From positions 1 to 37,956 of the forward strand of contig JAIEQX010000135.1 in NCBI GenBank assembly GCA_019747375.1: DNA of 37,956 nucleotides, in the 5' to 3' direction. This DNA comes from Beijerinckiaceae bacterium. GTDB taxonomy: Bacteria; Pseudomonadota; Alphaproteobacteria; Rhizobiales; Beijerinckiaceae. Both the position numbers and the translations under genes were made by a program. Every line of letters begins with the position of its first letter. Position 1 is the first letter of the stretch. Below, piece by piece: positions 8,630 to 18,625 of the stretch. Under the pieces are notes generated by a model. That model ran no database searches. It was not told the origin of the DNA and worked only from the letters and a program-made list of their open reading frames with translations.

Positions 8630-9967
8630 TCAGTTCGGCACTTTCTCGGGCTGCTTCGGCTGATCGATGACCGCCTGCGCCTTCGTGTAGCTGCCGCGCA
8701 GCATGTCGAACGCCGCCTTCAACTGCTTGTCATTCTTCGGATCCGGCGGCACGTAGGCCTGCGAACCACTCTTCTCTTCGTCGCCATTCTTCAGATGGCC
8801 ACGCAGCGAAGCCTCGCCCTTCGAATCGTCCTTGCCCTTCAGTTCGTCCGGAACGTCTTGCAGGATCTGGATGTCCGGATCGATTCCCTTGGCCTGGATC
8901 GAACGTCCCGACGGCGTGTAATAACGCGCAGTGGTCAGGCGCAGCGCGCCGTTGTTCTGGCCGAGCGGAATGATCGTCTGCACCGATCCCTTGCCGAAGG
9001 AACGCGTGCCCACGATGGTCGCCCGCTTGTGGTCCTGCAGCGCGCCCGCAACGATCTCGGAAGCCGATGCCGAACCGCCGTTGACAAGCACGATCACCGG
9101 CTTGCCCTTTGACAGGTCTCCCGGCCGGGCATTGTAGCGTTGTGTCTCGTCAGCATTCCGGCCCCGCGTCGAAACGATCTCGCCCGTGGACAAGAAGGCG
9201 TTCGACACGGCGATGGACTGGTCCAGAAGTCCGCCCGGATTGTTACGCAGATCGAGAACATAGCCCTTGAGCTTGTCGCCCGGCATGTCGGCCGTGAACT
9301 TGGTGATGGCCGCTTTCACGCCCTCGTAGGTCTGCTCGTTGAACTGCGTGATGCGGATGTAACCGACATCTTCGCCTTCCTGGCGATAGCGCACGGACTT
9401 GATCTGAATGACCGCGCGCGTGATGCTGATCTCCTGCTGGTCCTTCGAGGGCCCGCGGAGAATCGTCAGTTTGACCGGCGTGTTGACGGCGCCGCGCATC
9501 TTGTCGACGGCCTGATTGAGAGTCATGCCCTGGACGCTCTCGCCATCGATGGCCGAGATGATGTCGCCCGAAAGAACGCCGGCGCGCGCCGCTGGCGTCT
9601 CGTCGATCGGCGTCACAACCTTCACGAGGCCTTCTTCCTGCGTCACTTCGATGCCGAGGCCGCCGAATTCGCCGCGCGTCTGCACCTGCATGTCGCGGAA
9701 GCTCTTCGCATCCATGTAGCTCGAATGCGGATCGAGCGACGTCAGCATGCCGCTCACGGCCGCCTCGATCAGCTTTTGCTCATTGGGCTTCTCGACATAG
9801 TCCGAGCGGATTTTCTCGAACACATCGCCGAAGAGACTGAGATTCCGATACGTGTCGGAGGCGGCGGCCGTCGCCGTTCCGCTGGCGAAGAGTCGCGTCT
9901 GGGATCCGACCATCACGGTCGATGCGCCAAGCACGGCTCCGAGCACTACGAGTGAGACTTTGCGCAT
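8630..9967 (-). CDS. ctpA: S41 family C-terminal processing peptidase
   Basis: PDZ domain 'GLGIEVTQEEGLVKVVTPIDETPAARAGVLSGDII', catalytic 'NGGSASASEIVAGALQDHKRATIVGTRSFGKGSVQ'. Confidence 0.93.
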   Translation of the reverse strand: MRKVSLVVLGAVLGASTVMVGSQTRLFASGTATAAASDTYRNLSLFGDVFEKIRSDYVEKPNEQKLIEAAVSGMLTSLDPHSSYMDAKSFRDMQVQTRGEFGGLGIEVTQEEGLVKVVTPIDETPAARAGVLSGDIISAIDGESVQGMTLNQAVDKMRGAVNTPVKLTILRGPSKDQQEISITRAVIQIKSVRYRQEGEDVGYIRITQFNEQTYEGVKAAITKFTADMPGDKLKGYVLDLRNNPGGLLDQSIAVSNAFLSTGEIVSTRGRNADETQRYNARPGDLSKGKPVIVLVNGGSASASEIVAGALQDHKRATIVGTRSFGKGSVQTIIPLGQNNGALRLTTARYYTPSGRSIQAKGIDPDIQILQDVPDELKGKDDSKGEASLRGHLKNGDEEKSGSQAYVPPDPKNDKQLKAAFDMLRGSYTKAQAVIDQPKQPEKVPN

Positions 9968-11370
9968 TATCCGCGAACCTTTTCCAGCTCAGGCTTTGCC
10001 CACCACGGGCCCGGATCGATAGCCGCCCCGTCTTTTCTGAACTCAACATAGAGAATGGGTTGGGCGGAGCCAATAGCAATAGCGGCTGCTGTCTTCGCCG
10101 ATCCGTCTCCCATCGTGGCCACAGGTTCTCCCGCGAGAACAAATTGCCCGACGTCGACGCTGATTCGATCCATGCCGGCGAGGACCACATAATAGCCGCC
10201 GCCGGCATTCAGGATCAAGAGTTGCCCGTAAGTTCGGTAGGGGCCCGAGAAAGCGACCCATCCGTCGGTCGGCGCGGCCACGAGGGCCCGCGCGCGCGTA
10301 GCGAACGACAATCCCTTCTCATTGCCCCCAAAACCGTCAGGAGCGCCGTAAGTCTTGAGTATTTTGCCCGCGACAGGCATCGGCAACAGGCCTTTTGCGT
10401 CGGAAAACGGCACTTTCGGAGCAAGCCTCGACGGATCCTGAAATGGCAGCGCGGCGACGCGCGCCTGACCTTTTGCTTGCGCGGCCGCGGCCGCCTTCTG
10501 GGCTGCTTCGTCGGCCTTGCGGGCATCCTCGGCAGCCCGCGCCGCCGCGGCGATTTCCGATTCCGCGCGCGTGATCAATTCCTTGAGATCGGACGCTTGG
10601 CGCGCCAAATCCGCCGATCTGCGCCGCTGGGCGGCCAGCATTTGCTCCGCCTCGCTCAAGGCGCCCTGGCGCGCATCCACAAGCCCGGCGAGTCGCTGGC
10701 GCTCCTGCGACAAATTTGCCGATTCGCGCGACAGGTGGTCCCGCTCGGTGGCGATCGATCGGCGCAGCTTCACCAGCTCGGTGAGATCGTTCGCCAATGT
10801 CTGCGTCTCGTAACGCATCTCCGGCAGGACGGCGCCAAGCAGCATGGAGGTTCGGATGGCGCGCAACACGTCTTCCGGCGCCGCCAGCACGGCAGGCGGC
10901 GGACGCCGTCCCATACGCTGCAGAGAGGCCAGCACCTCGGCGATCGTTTCGCGCCGGCTGTAAAGCGACGCCTTGATCGCCTCTTCGCTTCCGCCCGCCA
11001 GGTCCAGGCGGGTCTCGATGCCGGCCATGCGGCTTTCCGCGTCCCGGACCTTCGCGCCTGTCTCGAGCAATGCCGCATTCAGGCGCGCACGATCGGTGCG
11101 GATCGTTTCAAGTTCGAGTTCGAGCGCGCGTCGACGCTCGTCTTCGGCCCGCAACGTGTTTTCGACGTTACGCAATTCACTCTCGCTCTGCCCCCTGTCG
11201 AGTGACGCGGGAGTAGCCTGAGCGGATGCCGGCGAGGCCCCGCCGGCCGAAAGCGCGGCGCACAGCAGCGTCAGCAGGACATAACGTCCCGGCGACGCAT
11301 GGGCTGGCGAGTCCGGATTGGGCATTCGTCCTCGAGCGTGGTTCTCGGCTGCAGATTCGAGCCTCAGCAT
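9967..11370 (-). CDS. Murein hydrolase activator EnvC-like, M23 peptidase domain with coiled coil
   Basis: N-terminal signal peptide, long coiled coil, C-terminal degenerate LytM domain 'LVAAPTDGWVAFSGPYRTYGQLLILNAGGGYYVVLAGM'. Confidence 0.88.
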   Translation of the reverse strand: MLRLESAAENHARGRMPNPDSPAHASPGRYVLLTLLCAALSAGGASPASAQATPASLDRGQSESELRNVENTLRAEDERRRALELELETIRTDRARLNAALLETGAKVRDAESRMAGIETRLDLAGGSEEAIKASLYSRRETIAEVLASLQRMGRRPPPAVLAAPEDVLRAIRTSMLLGAVLPEMRYETQTLANDLTELVKLRRSIATERDHLSRESANLSQERQRLAGLVDARQGALSEAEQMLAAQRRRSADLARQASDLKELITRAESEIAAAARAAEDARKADEAAQKAAAAAQAKGQARVAALPFQDPSRLAPKVPFSDAKGLLPMPVAGKILKTYGAPDGFGGNEKGLSFATRARALVAAPTDGWVAFSGPYRTYGQLLILNAGGGYYVVLAGMDRISVDVGQFVLAGEPVATMGDGSAKTAAAIAIGSAQPILYVEFRKDGAAIDPGPWWAKPELEKVRG

Positions 11371-11415
11371 AAGCCTTGCAAAAGCGGCTGTAACGCGGCG
11401 GTCTTCAGGCAGTCC

Positions 11416-11898
11416 CTAACTGCGGTGATACGGATGTCCGGCCAGGATTGTGACGGCCCTGTAAATTTGTTCCGCCGCCATGATTCTCACAAGCTGGTGC
11501 GGCCAGGTCATTGCCCCGAAGGCCAGCACCAGAGACGCTCGCGCCCGCAAGGCTGGGTCCAGGCCGTCGGCCCCCCCGATGACCATCACGTAGGCGCTTG
11601 CGCCCGTGTCGCGCGCCGCGCCGACATCGGCTGCGAACGCCACGCTCGTCAGCGCCTTGCCGCGCTCGTCAAGCGCCACGATGCGGGCGCCTGACGGAAT
11701 CTGTTGTTCCAGCGCGCGCGCCTCTTCCGTCTTGCGATCTTCCGCCCGTCGCGCCCGGGATTCGTCCAGTTCTCTGAAATCGACGCCTGTCAGCCCGACC
11801 GAGCGGCTCGCAAGATTTGCGCGCTCCAGATAGCGCGCACAGATCTCGCGCTCGGGCCCGGCCTTGAGCCGGCCGACAGTCGTCAGGAGGACGCGCAT
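11416..11898 (-). CDS. rlmH: 23S rRNA (pseudouridine(1915)-N(3))-methyltransferase
   Basis: 160 aa; '[16 protein letters not shown]...[58 protein letters not shown]'. Confidence 0.96.
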   Translation of the reverse strand: MRVLLTTVGRLKAGPEREICARYLERANLASRSVGLTGVDFRELDESRARRAEDRKTEEARALEQQIPSGARIVALDERGKALTSVAFAADVGAARDTGASAYVMVIGGADGLDPALRARASLVLAFGAMTWPHQLVRIMAAEQIYRAVTILAGHPYHRS

Positions 11899-11910
11899 CG
11901 ATCAGGACGA

Positions 11911-12339
11911 TCAGGCGCGCCGCTCGGCCACGTTCTCGCCAGGCCGGTCTCCGCCCCACATCTTTTCAAGATTGTAGAACTGACGGACCTCCGGGCGGAA
12001 CAGATGGACGATCACATCTCCCGCGTCGACCAGAACCCAGTCGCAATGCGGCAGGCCCTCGACGCGCGGCGTCGGAAAGCCCGCCTCCTTGCAGCCTTTG
12101 ATGACGCGGTCGGCGATCGCGCCGACATGCGTGCTGGATCGACCGGTGGCGATAACCATCGCGTCCGCGATGGATGTCTTCCCGTGCAGGTCGATGGACA
12201 TCACCTCTTCGGCTTTCGCGTCGTCGAGGCTGTTGAGAATGTTGCGGACGAGCTGGCCGGTGTCGGGTTCAGCCTGAACACGAACCGGATGGAGCAGAGC
12301 CTTGTCTGCTCCCGATTGGACCGTGGTTATCAGAGCCAT
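11911..12339 (-). CDS. rsfS: Ribosome silencing factor
   Basis: 'ILNSLDDAKAEEVMSIDLHGKTSIADAMVIATGRSSTHVGAIAD...DWVLVDAGDVIVHLFRPEVRQFYNLEKMW'; start set at MALITT. Confidence 0.93.
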   Translation of the reverse strand: MALITTVQSGADKALLHPVRVQAEPDTGQLVRNILNSLDDAKAEEVMSIDLHGKTSIADAMVIATGRSSTHVGAIADRVIKGCKEAGFPTPRVEGLPHCDWVLVDAGDVIVHLFRPEVRQFYNLEKMWGGDRPGENVAERRA

Positions 12340-12413
12340 GTTCTCCTGTTGGCCGGACAGGGTCCGGCGCTTCATGAATGTGGGCGGATGTTCGCCTGAT
12401 TTCAACCGTTGGC

Positions 12414-13070
12414 TTATGCGCCGGCAGGTTTTGACGCCGAAGCCGGCAGGACGTTGCCTGCTTGCCTCAGCTCGGTCGAGGACAGTTCGGACCGCGGTCC
12501 GTGCAGGAAGATGAAGGCCGGAGCTTGCGCTCCCGCCAGCAATTGCGCCTCACGCTCGCCGAAACGCCGACGCGACAGCCATACGGCGGCGCGGCTGTTG
12601 GAAGCCTTGAGGGTCGAGCCCGGCCGGTCGATCACCGCGATCGGGGCGAGCCGCGCCATGTCCTGCCAGCGCTGCCAGCGATGAAACTGGCGCAGGTTGT
12701 CCGCGCCCATGATCCAGACGAAGTCGACGTCGGGGCAGCGCCGGGAAAGATATGCGATCGTATCATAGGTGTAACGCGTGCCGATCTCGGCCTCGAAGCC
12801 CGTGATGTCGATGCGCGGATGTGTGGCGAGCTTGCGCGCCGCCGCCATCCGGACGTCAAGGGGCGGCAGGCCCGCGTTCTCCTTCAACGGATTGCCCGGC
12901 GTGACGATCCACCAGATCCTGTCGAGCCCGAGTCGATCCAGCGCAATGCGGCTGACCAGCAGGTGCCCTTGATGAGGTGGATTGAACGTTCCGCCGAACA
13001 GGCCGATGCGCATCCGCGCGGCGTGCGGCGGCAGGCGCGCCGGCAGCCCGAGCGGAAGGCGCAGGTCCAC
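12414..13070 (-). CDS. nadD: Nicotinate-nucleotide adenylyltransferase
   Basis: 'MRIGLFGGTFNPPHQGHLLVSRIAL...WWIVTPGNPLK...DFVWIMGADNLRQFHRWQRW'; start is either GTG at 13070 or ATG at 13013. Confidence 0.9.
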   Translation of the reverse strand: MDLRLPLGLPARLPPHAARMRIGLFGGTFNPPHQGHLLVSRIALDRLGLDRIWWIVTPGNPLKENAGLPPLDVRMAAARKLATHPRIDITGFEAEIGTRYTYDTIAYLSRRCPDVDFVWIMGADNLRQFHRWQRWQDMARLAPIAVIDRPGSTLKASNSRAAVWLSRRRFGEREAQLLAGAQAPAFIFLHGPRSELSSTELRQAGNVLPASASKPAGA

Positions 13071-13120
13071 GCGCGTATCCTCGCCGGACAGCAGCTTCGC
13101 AGAAGCCGGCGCGAGGCGGC

Positions 13121-14419
13121 TCACGGACGCGTCTGTCCGGTTCCGAGCACGCGATATTTGAACGAACAGAGCTGCGCCAGCCCGACGGGCCCGCGCGCGT
13201 GCATGCGCCCGGTCGCAATGCCGATCTCGGCCCCAAAGCCGAATTCGCCGCCGTCGGCGAATTGCGTGGAGGCGTTGTGGATCACGATGGCGGAATCCAC
13301 TTCGGCCAGAAAGCGCTGAGCGGCCGCGACATCTTCGGTGATGATGCAATCAGTATGGTGCGACCCGTAGGTCTCGATGTGATCGATTGCGGCGTCCAGA
13401 TCGTCGACCAGGCGACAGGCGATGATCGCATCGAGATATTCCGTCCGCCAGTCCTCTTCGGTCGCCGGGACGACGCGCGCGTCGACCGCAGCCGTATCGA
13501 GATCGCCGCGCACTTCGCAACCGGCGTCGAGCAACATTTTGACCAGCGGCGCCAGATGCGTATCCGTGACCGCGCGATCAACCAGCAGCGTCTCGGCCGC
13601 GCCGCAGACGCCAGTGCGCCGCAGCTTGGCGTTGCGCACGATGGTCTTGGCTTTCTCGAGGTCCGCGCCTGCATGAATATAGACATGCACGACGCCTTCG
13701 AGATGCGCGAAAACCGGCACGCGCGCTTCCTCCTGCACCCGCGCCACGAGGCTCTTTCCGCCACGCGGCACAATGACGTCGATCGATCCGCCAAGTCCCT
13801 TCAGCATTTCGCCGACGGCTGCGCGATCCGTGGTCGGCACGCGCGAGATCGCGGCTTCGGGCAGGCCCGCCGCCTTCAGACCGGCGACGAGGCATTCATA
13901 AATCAACCCGGACGAGCGCACGCTATCCGACCCGCCGCGCAAAATGCACGCGTTGCCGGCCTTGAGGCACAGGGCGCCCGCGTCAGCCGTCACATTGGGG
14001 CGGCTCTCGTAGATGACGCCAACGACGCCGAGCGGTGTGGCCACGCGCTCGATCTTCAGGCCGTTGGGGCGTTCGAAAATCTCCAGCACCCGGCCGACGG
14101 GATCGGGCAGCGACGCGATCTCCTCGAGACCCCGCGCCATGGCTTCCACCCTGCCCGCATCCAGCAAAAGGCGGTCGAGCAGCGCTCCATTGGCTCCCGC
14201 GGCCTTGGCGGCGTTCATATCCTGCGCATTGGCCGCCAAAATCTCTTCCGACCGCGCCCGAATGGCCGCGGCGGCTTCCGTCAGGGCCTTGTTCTTGATC
14301 TCCGTCGGGGCCAACGCCACGGCGCGCGCAGCCCGGCGTGCGCGCACGCCAAGGTCGAGCATCAGTCCGGCGACGCCGGGCGCGGAGTGCGAAACGTGGA
14401 GACGGACGGGATCGGTCAT
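13121..14419 (-). CDS. proA: Glutamate-5-semialdehyde dehydrogenase
   Basis: '[39 protein letters not shown]...[15 protein letters not shown]...[19 protein letters not shown]'. Confidence 0.96.
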   Translation of the reverse strand: MTDPVRLHVSHSAPGVAGLMLDLGVRARRAARAVALAPTEIKNKALTEAAAAIRARSEEILAANAQDMNAAKAAGANGALLDRLLLDAGRVEAMARGLEEIASLPDPVGRVLEIFERPNGLKIERVATPLGVVGVIYESRPNVTADAGALCLKAGNACILRGGSDSVRSSGLIYECLVAGLKAAGLPEAAISRVPTTDRAAVGEMLKGLGGSIDVIVPRGGKSLVARVQEEARVPVFAHLEGVVHVYIHAGADLEKAKTIVRNAKLRRTGVCGAAETLLVDRAVTDTHLAPLVKMLLDAGCEVRGDLDTAAVDARVVPATEEDWRTEYLDAIIACRLVDDLDAAIDHIETYGSHHTDCIITEDVAAAQRFLAEVDSAIVIHNASTQFADGGEFGFGAEIGIATGRMHARGPVGLAQLCSFKYRVLGTGQTRP

Positions 14420-14504
14420 ACAGAGGCTTTACCAGATGGGGACGGGCGCTGTCATCGAGAACGCGCTTTTCGACGAAGTCATGGTCAACTGGTGGCGAGG
14501 CCGG

Positions 14505-15668
14505 TCACTCCTGCCCCAGCGCCATGTCGTCGCGATGGATCATCTCGGCTCGTCCGGGCGCTCCAAGCACGGCCTCGATCTCCCGGGAATTCCGCCCGAC
14601 GAGCTGAGCGGCTTCGAGTGCGTCATAAGCCACCAGCCCACGGCCGATCTCCGCTCCGCGCGCATCGCGAATGACCACGCAATCGCCCCGGGCGAACACG
14701 CCTTCGACCCGGGTGACGCCCGCCGGCAGCAGACTCGCGCCGGAGGACAGGGCGCGCGCCGCGCCGGCGTCGATATGAACGGTCCCGCGCGGCTCCAGCG
14801 AACCAGCAATCCATTTCTTGCGCGCTGTAATCGGATTTGAAGGCGTCAGGAACCAGGTGCAGGGCGCCCCGGAGGCAATTCGCTGGACAGGATGGGCGAC
14901 GCGACCATCGCCGATCACCATATGAGTGCCGCCGGAAGTCGCGATCTTGCCCGCCTCGATCTTGGTGCGCATGCCCCCGCGCGACAATTCGCTGGCCGCC
15001 CCGCCCGCCATGGCCTCGATATCCGCGCCGATGCGCGCCACCACCGGAATGAGCGTGGCGGAGGGATCCTCATGCGGGGGCGCAGTATAAAGCCCGTCGA
15101 TATCCGACAGCAGGATCAGCAGGTCCGCGCTCGCCATCGTGGCGACCCGCGCGGCGAGCCGGTCATTGTCGCCATAGCGGATCTCGGTTGTCGCCACGGT
15201 ATCGTTCTCGTTGATCACCGGCACGGCCCGCATCTCCAGCAGCCGCCCGATGGTCTCGCGCGCATTGAGATAGCGGCGCCGCTCTTCGGTGTCGTTGAGC
15301 GTCACGAGGATCTGGCCAGCAGTCATGCCGCGCGCGCCCAGAACTTCCGACCAGGTGCGCGCCAGCGCGATCTGCCCGACCGCTGCGGCCGCCTGGCTGT
15401 CCTCCAGCCGCAATGCGCCCTTCGGCAGCTTCAGCACAGTCCTGCCCAGGGCGATGGAACCGGACGACACAACGAGCACGTCCTTCCCGGCCATGTGGAG
15501 GGCGGACAGGTCATCGGCCAGCGCTTCGAGCCAATTACGCTTCAGCGTGCCGGCGCCGTGGTCGACAAGCAGCGACGAACCGACCTTGACGACGATGCGG
15601 CGGAAGGAATCAAGAGAAGGGCGCGAAGTCACGAGCGGAAGACTCTTACGAACGAAAGCGAAATTCAA
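14505..15668 (-). CDS. proB: Glutamate 5-kinase with C-terminal PUA domain
   Basis: '[34 protein letters not shown]...[43 protein letters not shown]'. Confidence 0.96.
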   Translation of the reverse strand: MNFAFVRKSLPLVTSRPSLDSFRRIVVKVGSSLLVDHGAGTLKRNWLEALADDLSALHMAGKDVLVVSSGSIALGRTVLKLPKGALRLEDSQAAAAVGQIALARTWSEVLGARGMTAGQILVTLNDTEERRRYLNARETIGRLLEMRAVPVINENDTVATTEIRYGDNDRLAARVATMASADLLILLSDIDGLYTAPPHEDPSATLIPVVARIGADIEAMAGGAASELSRGGMRTKIEAGKIATSGGTHMVIGDGRVAHPVQRIASGAPCTWFLTPSNPITARKKWIAGSLEPRGTVHIDAGAARALSSGASLLPAGVTRVEGVFARGDCVVIRDARGAEIGRGLVAYDALEAAQLVGRNSREIEAVLGAPGRAEMIHRDDMALGQE

Positions 15669-16732
15669 GGCTGCCAGGCTTCTGCCTTTTCAGGCGCTTC
15701 GGCGGCGCGGGCCTCGTCGATCGACCGCGCGAGTTCGCGCAGCGCCTCCGTGACGCCCTCGCGGATCGGCGCGGAAATCTTCATCAGCGGTCGAGGCTTC
15801 TGGCCCGGGGCCAGCGTCGGCCCGGCCGATTTCATGGCGCGCTTCAAACGCTCGATCTGCTGCTTGAGCACATCAGGCTCGACCGCGTCCACCTTCGAAA
15901 GCGCGACGATCTCGGGCTTCTCGTCGAGGCCGTGGCCATAGGCTTCCAGCTCGTGGCGCACGGTCTTGTAGTCGCGGCCGGCATGCTCGCCCGTGACATC
16001 GACGAGATGCAGCAGCACGCGGCAGCGCTCGATATGGCCGAGAAAGCGGTCGCCAAGACCCAGGCCCTCATGCGCGCCTTCGATCAGGCCGGGAATGTCA
16101 GCGAGGACAAATTCACGTCCGTCGGAATTGACCACCCCGAGTCCGGGATGAAGCGTCGTGAAGGGATAATCGGCAATCTTCGGCTTCGCGGCAGTCACTG
16201 ATGCGAGGAACGTCGACTTGCCGGCATTGGGCAAGCCCACGAGACCTGCATCCGCGATCAGCTTCAGGCGCAGCCAGATGGTGAGTTCATGGCCGACCTG
16301 GCCGGGATTGGCGCGACGCGGCGCCCGGTTGGTCGAGGTGGCGAAATGCGCATTTCCGAATCCGCCATTGCCCCCGCGCGCGATCACCACCCGCTGTCCC
16401 ACTTCGGTCAGATCGGCGATCAGCGTTTCGCCATCCTCTTCATAGATCTGCGTGCCGACCGGCACCTTGAGGGTCGCGTCGTCGCCGCGCCCGCCCGCGC
16501 GATTGCGCCCCATGCCGTGCATGCCGGTCTTGGCCTTGAAATGCTGCTGGTAGCGATAGTCGATCAGGGTGTTGAGGCCGTCGACGCACACCGCCACGAC
16601 ATCGCCGCCGCGGCCGCCGTCACCGCCGTCCGGGCCGCCGAATTCGATGAATTTTTCGCGTCGGAACGAGACGGAGCCCGCCCCGCCGTCGCCGGAGCGG
16701 ATGTAGATGCGGGCCTGATCGAGGAATTTCAT
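15665..16732 (-). CDS. obgE: GTPase Obg/CgtA
   Basis: '[45 protein letters not shown]...[39 protein letters not shown]'. Confidence 0.97.
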   Translation of the reverse strand: MKFLDQARIYIRSGDGGAGSVSFRREKFIEFGGPDGGDGGRGGDVVAVCVDGLNTLIDYRYQQHFKAKTGMHGMGRNRAGGRGDDATLKVPVGTQIYEEDGETLIADLTEVGQRVVIARGGNGGFGNAHFATSTNRAPRRANPGQVGHELTIWLRLKLIADAGLVGLPNAGKSTFLASVTAAKPKIADYPFTTLHPGLGVVNSDGREFVLADIPGLIEGAHEGLGLGDRFLGHIERCRVLLHLVDVTGEHAGRDYKTVRHELEAYGHGLDEKPEIVALSKVDAVEPDVLKQQIERLKRAMKSAGPTLAPGQKPRPLMKISAPIREGVTEALRELARSIDEARAAEAPEKAEAWQP

Positions 16733-16831
16733 GACGCATTCCCTATCCGAGGCGAAGCTTTGGGGCAATGCCGCGAGGCAGAAGGACATCCGGGCCAGCG
16801 CTTCCGGCCCGGATAATACTTAACGCGGCCG

Positions 16832-17446
16832 TCAGACGGCCGAAGGATGACGCGCAATCCGCGCCGGCTCGGCCGAGCGGGCCGCGAGCCAGTCAGACCG
16901 CGATATGGCCGCATCCATGAAACGCGCCTTGCGGCCCGCCGGATCCGGAGCGCGGGTCCCCTCGCCGACCGGGAAACCGCAGCGTGACAAAACCTTCCGG
17001 CCCGCTTCATTGTCGGGACGCAGCGGCGAGCGCACGCTCTCCGCACGCGACAGCAGGAACGCCATGTCGATCGTCGCTTCCAGCGCCTCGTTCATCAGCC
17101 CCTGGCCCCAGTAAGGACGCCCGAGCCAATAGCCGAGGATGAGATCGCGCGAGCCTTCCTCCTGGAACATGACGCCCGCCATGCCGATCAGGGCTGCCGG
17201 ATCGTCACGCGGACTGAGCGCCAGCACGAGGCCATGCCCCTGCACGTTGGTCTTCCGGCTGCCGATGACGAAGTCCTCCGCGTCGGCCGCGTGCAGCGGA
17301 TGCGAAAGACAGGTCGTCATGTCCGCAATGGCTTTGTCGCCGGCCAGACGCGTGAAATCGGCTACATCGGCGGCGCGCGGCCAGCGCAGCCACAGGCGGC
17401 GGGTTTCAATCCGGAAAACGTCATCACGGGTCAAATCCGGAAACAT
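16832..17446 (-). CDS. GNAT family N-acetyltransferase (RimJ/RimL-like)
   Basis: 'IETRRLWLRWPRAADVADFTRLAGD...ILGYWLGRPYWGQGLMNEALEATIDMAF'; start set at MFPDLT. Confidence 0.87.
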   Translation of the reverse strand: MFPDLTRDDVFRIETRRLWLRWPRAADVADFTRLAGDKAIADMTTCLSHPLHAADAEDFVIGSRKTNVQGHGLVLALSPRDDPAALIGMAGVMFQEEGSRDLILGYWLGRPYWGQGLMNEALEATIDMAFLLSRAESVRSPLRPDNEAGRKVLSRCGFPVGEGTRAPDPAGRKARFMDAAISRSDWLAARSAEPARIARHPSAV

Positions 17447-17491
17447 GGATCTCGCTCCAGTCCGTGGCGCCCGAAAGCGCCGAAACGACGA

Positions 17492-17517
17492 AGGGGAAGT
17501 GGTCTCCCACTTCCCCT
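17492..17517 (-). terminator. Perfect 11-bp stem/4-nt loop hairpin between rpmA and the GNAT gene
   Basis: aggggaagtgg-tctc-ccacttcccct; weak T tract, so terminator or attenuator role is uncertain. Confidence 0.4.
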
Positions 17518-17648
17518 CGGCCCCCTCGCGGGAACTTGTCGGACTGGTCCGGATCGGAGCTCTTGGCCTTGATCCGAGGTTCATCTGAAGAACCATGTCC
17601 ACCGGGTCTGTTGGGAGCCGGTGGAGGTCCTTCGTCAAACCACCACCG

Positions 17649-17918
17649 TTATTCTGCGGCCTCGGCCACCGGCACGACCGCTACATAAGCTCGGCCGTTG
17701 CCTTTTTTAATGAAGTGCACTTTGCCGTCCACGAGGGCGAAAAGCGTGTGATCGACGCCGATGCCGACATTCGTGCCCGGATGCCACTTCGTGCCGCGCT
17801 GGCGCACGATGATGTTGCCGCCGATGACGGCTTCGCCGCCAAACTTCTTCACGCCGAGACGTCGGCCCTTGGAGTCGCGGCCGTTGCGGGACGAGCCGCC
17901 TGCCTTTTTGTGAGCCAT
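17649..17918 (-). CDS. rpmA: 50S ribosomal protein L27
   Basis: '[54 protein letters not shown]'. Confidence 0.98.
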   Translation of the reverse strand: MAHKKAGGSSRNGRDSKGRRLGVKKFGGEAVIGGNIIVRQRGTKWHPGTNVGIGVDHTLFALVDGKVHFIKKGNGRAYVAVVPVAEAAE

Positions 17919-18052
17919 GGAACTGCTCCGAACTTCTACCCGCTGGGCTTGCGCCGACGGGGGATGAATCTGTTGGGTCTCTTATATCGTCAAAAGACCC
18001 GCTGCGAAACCGTCAAAGCCGCCAGGCCCGAGGCCGCTGCGGCTTCCTTGTC

Positions 18053-18370
18053 TTACGAGCCGGCCGAGATGCCGGTGATGCGCAGGATCGTCAGGTCTTG
18101 ACGGTGGCCGCGCTTGCGCTTCGAATTCTTGCGGCGGCGCTTCTTGAAGGCGATGACCTTCGGGCCGCGATCCTGTTCGACGATCTCGGCCGAGACGGTC
18201 ACGCCCGACAGAAACGGCGCGCCGATCTGCATGGAATCGCCATCGACCAGCATCAGGATATTGTCGAACGTCACCTTGTCGCCGGGTTCGCCCGCGAGCG
18301 TCATGACGGTAATCTTGTCTTCGGCGGCAACCTTGTACTGCTTGCCGCCGGTTTTGATGACTGCGAACAT
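18053..18370 (-). CDS. rplU: 50S ribosomal protein L21
   Basis: 'MFAVIKTGGKQYKVAAEDKITVMTLAGEPGDKVTFDNILML...FKKRRRKNSKRKRGHRQDLTILRITGI'. Confidence 0.98.
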   Translation of the reverse strand: MFAVIKTGGKQYKVAAEDKITVMTLAGEPGDKVTFDNILMLVDGDSMQIGAPFLSGVTVSAEIVEQDRGPKVIAFKKRRRKNSKRKRGHRQDLTILRITGISAGS

Positions 18371-18485
18371 CGTTTTTCCTCGTGTTCAATCCGGCTCTGC
18401 CCCGAGGGAGTCCCCCGAAGCGGCCGGCTTCTTTGCAGGTGCAAACCAGCGTGGGCGCTTGCGGCTGTCAGGGTCCGTGAACCCA

Positions 18486-18513
18486 AACGAAAAACGCGGC
18501 CAGGAAAGCCGCG
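18486..18513 (-). terminator. Intrinsic-terminator-like hairpin in the rplU leader
   Basis: Minus strand CGCGGC-TTTCCTG-GCCGCG followed by TTTTTCGTTT; lies upstream of rplU on the same strand. Confidence 0.5.
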
Positions 18514-18529
18514 CGCCGAAGCGAGGGTT

Positions 18530-18557
18530 TCCTAGGCTGTGCAAGGCGAAGTGTCAA
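18530..18557 (-). promoter_or_regulatory. Candidate sigma70-type promoter for rplU-rpmA
   Basis: Minus strand TTGACA (18552-18557), 16-nt spacer, CTAGGA (18530-18535). Confidence 0.4.
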
Positions 18558-18625
18558 GGCAAACCCGACCGATCCGCCCGACTGCGCCCCATTGCCCAAT
18601 CCCCCGCCGCCGCTACACTGGCCTC

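Noticed and set aside
13199-14674. 491-aa plus-strand ORF over proA/proB
   Set aside because: Antisense frame of two clear core genes
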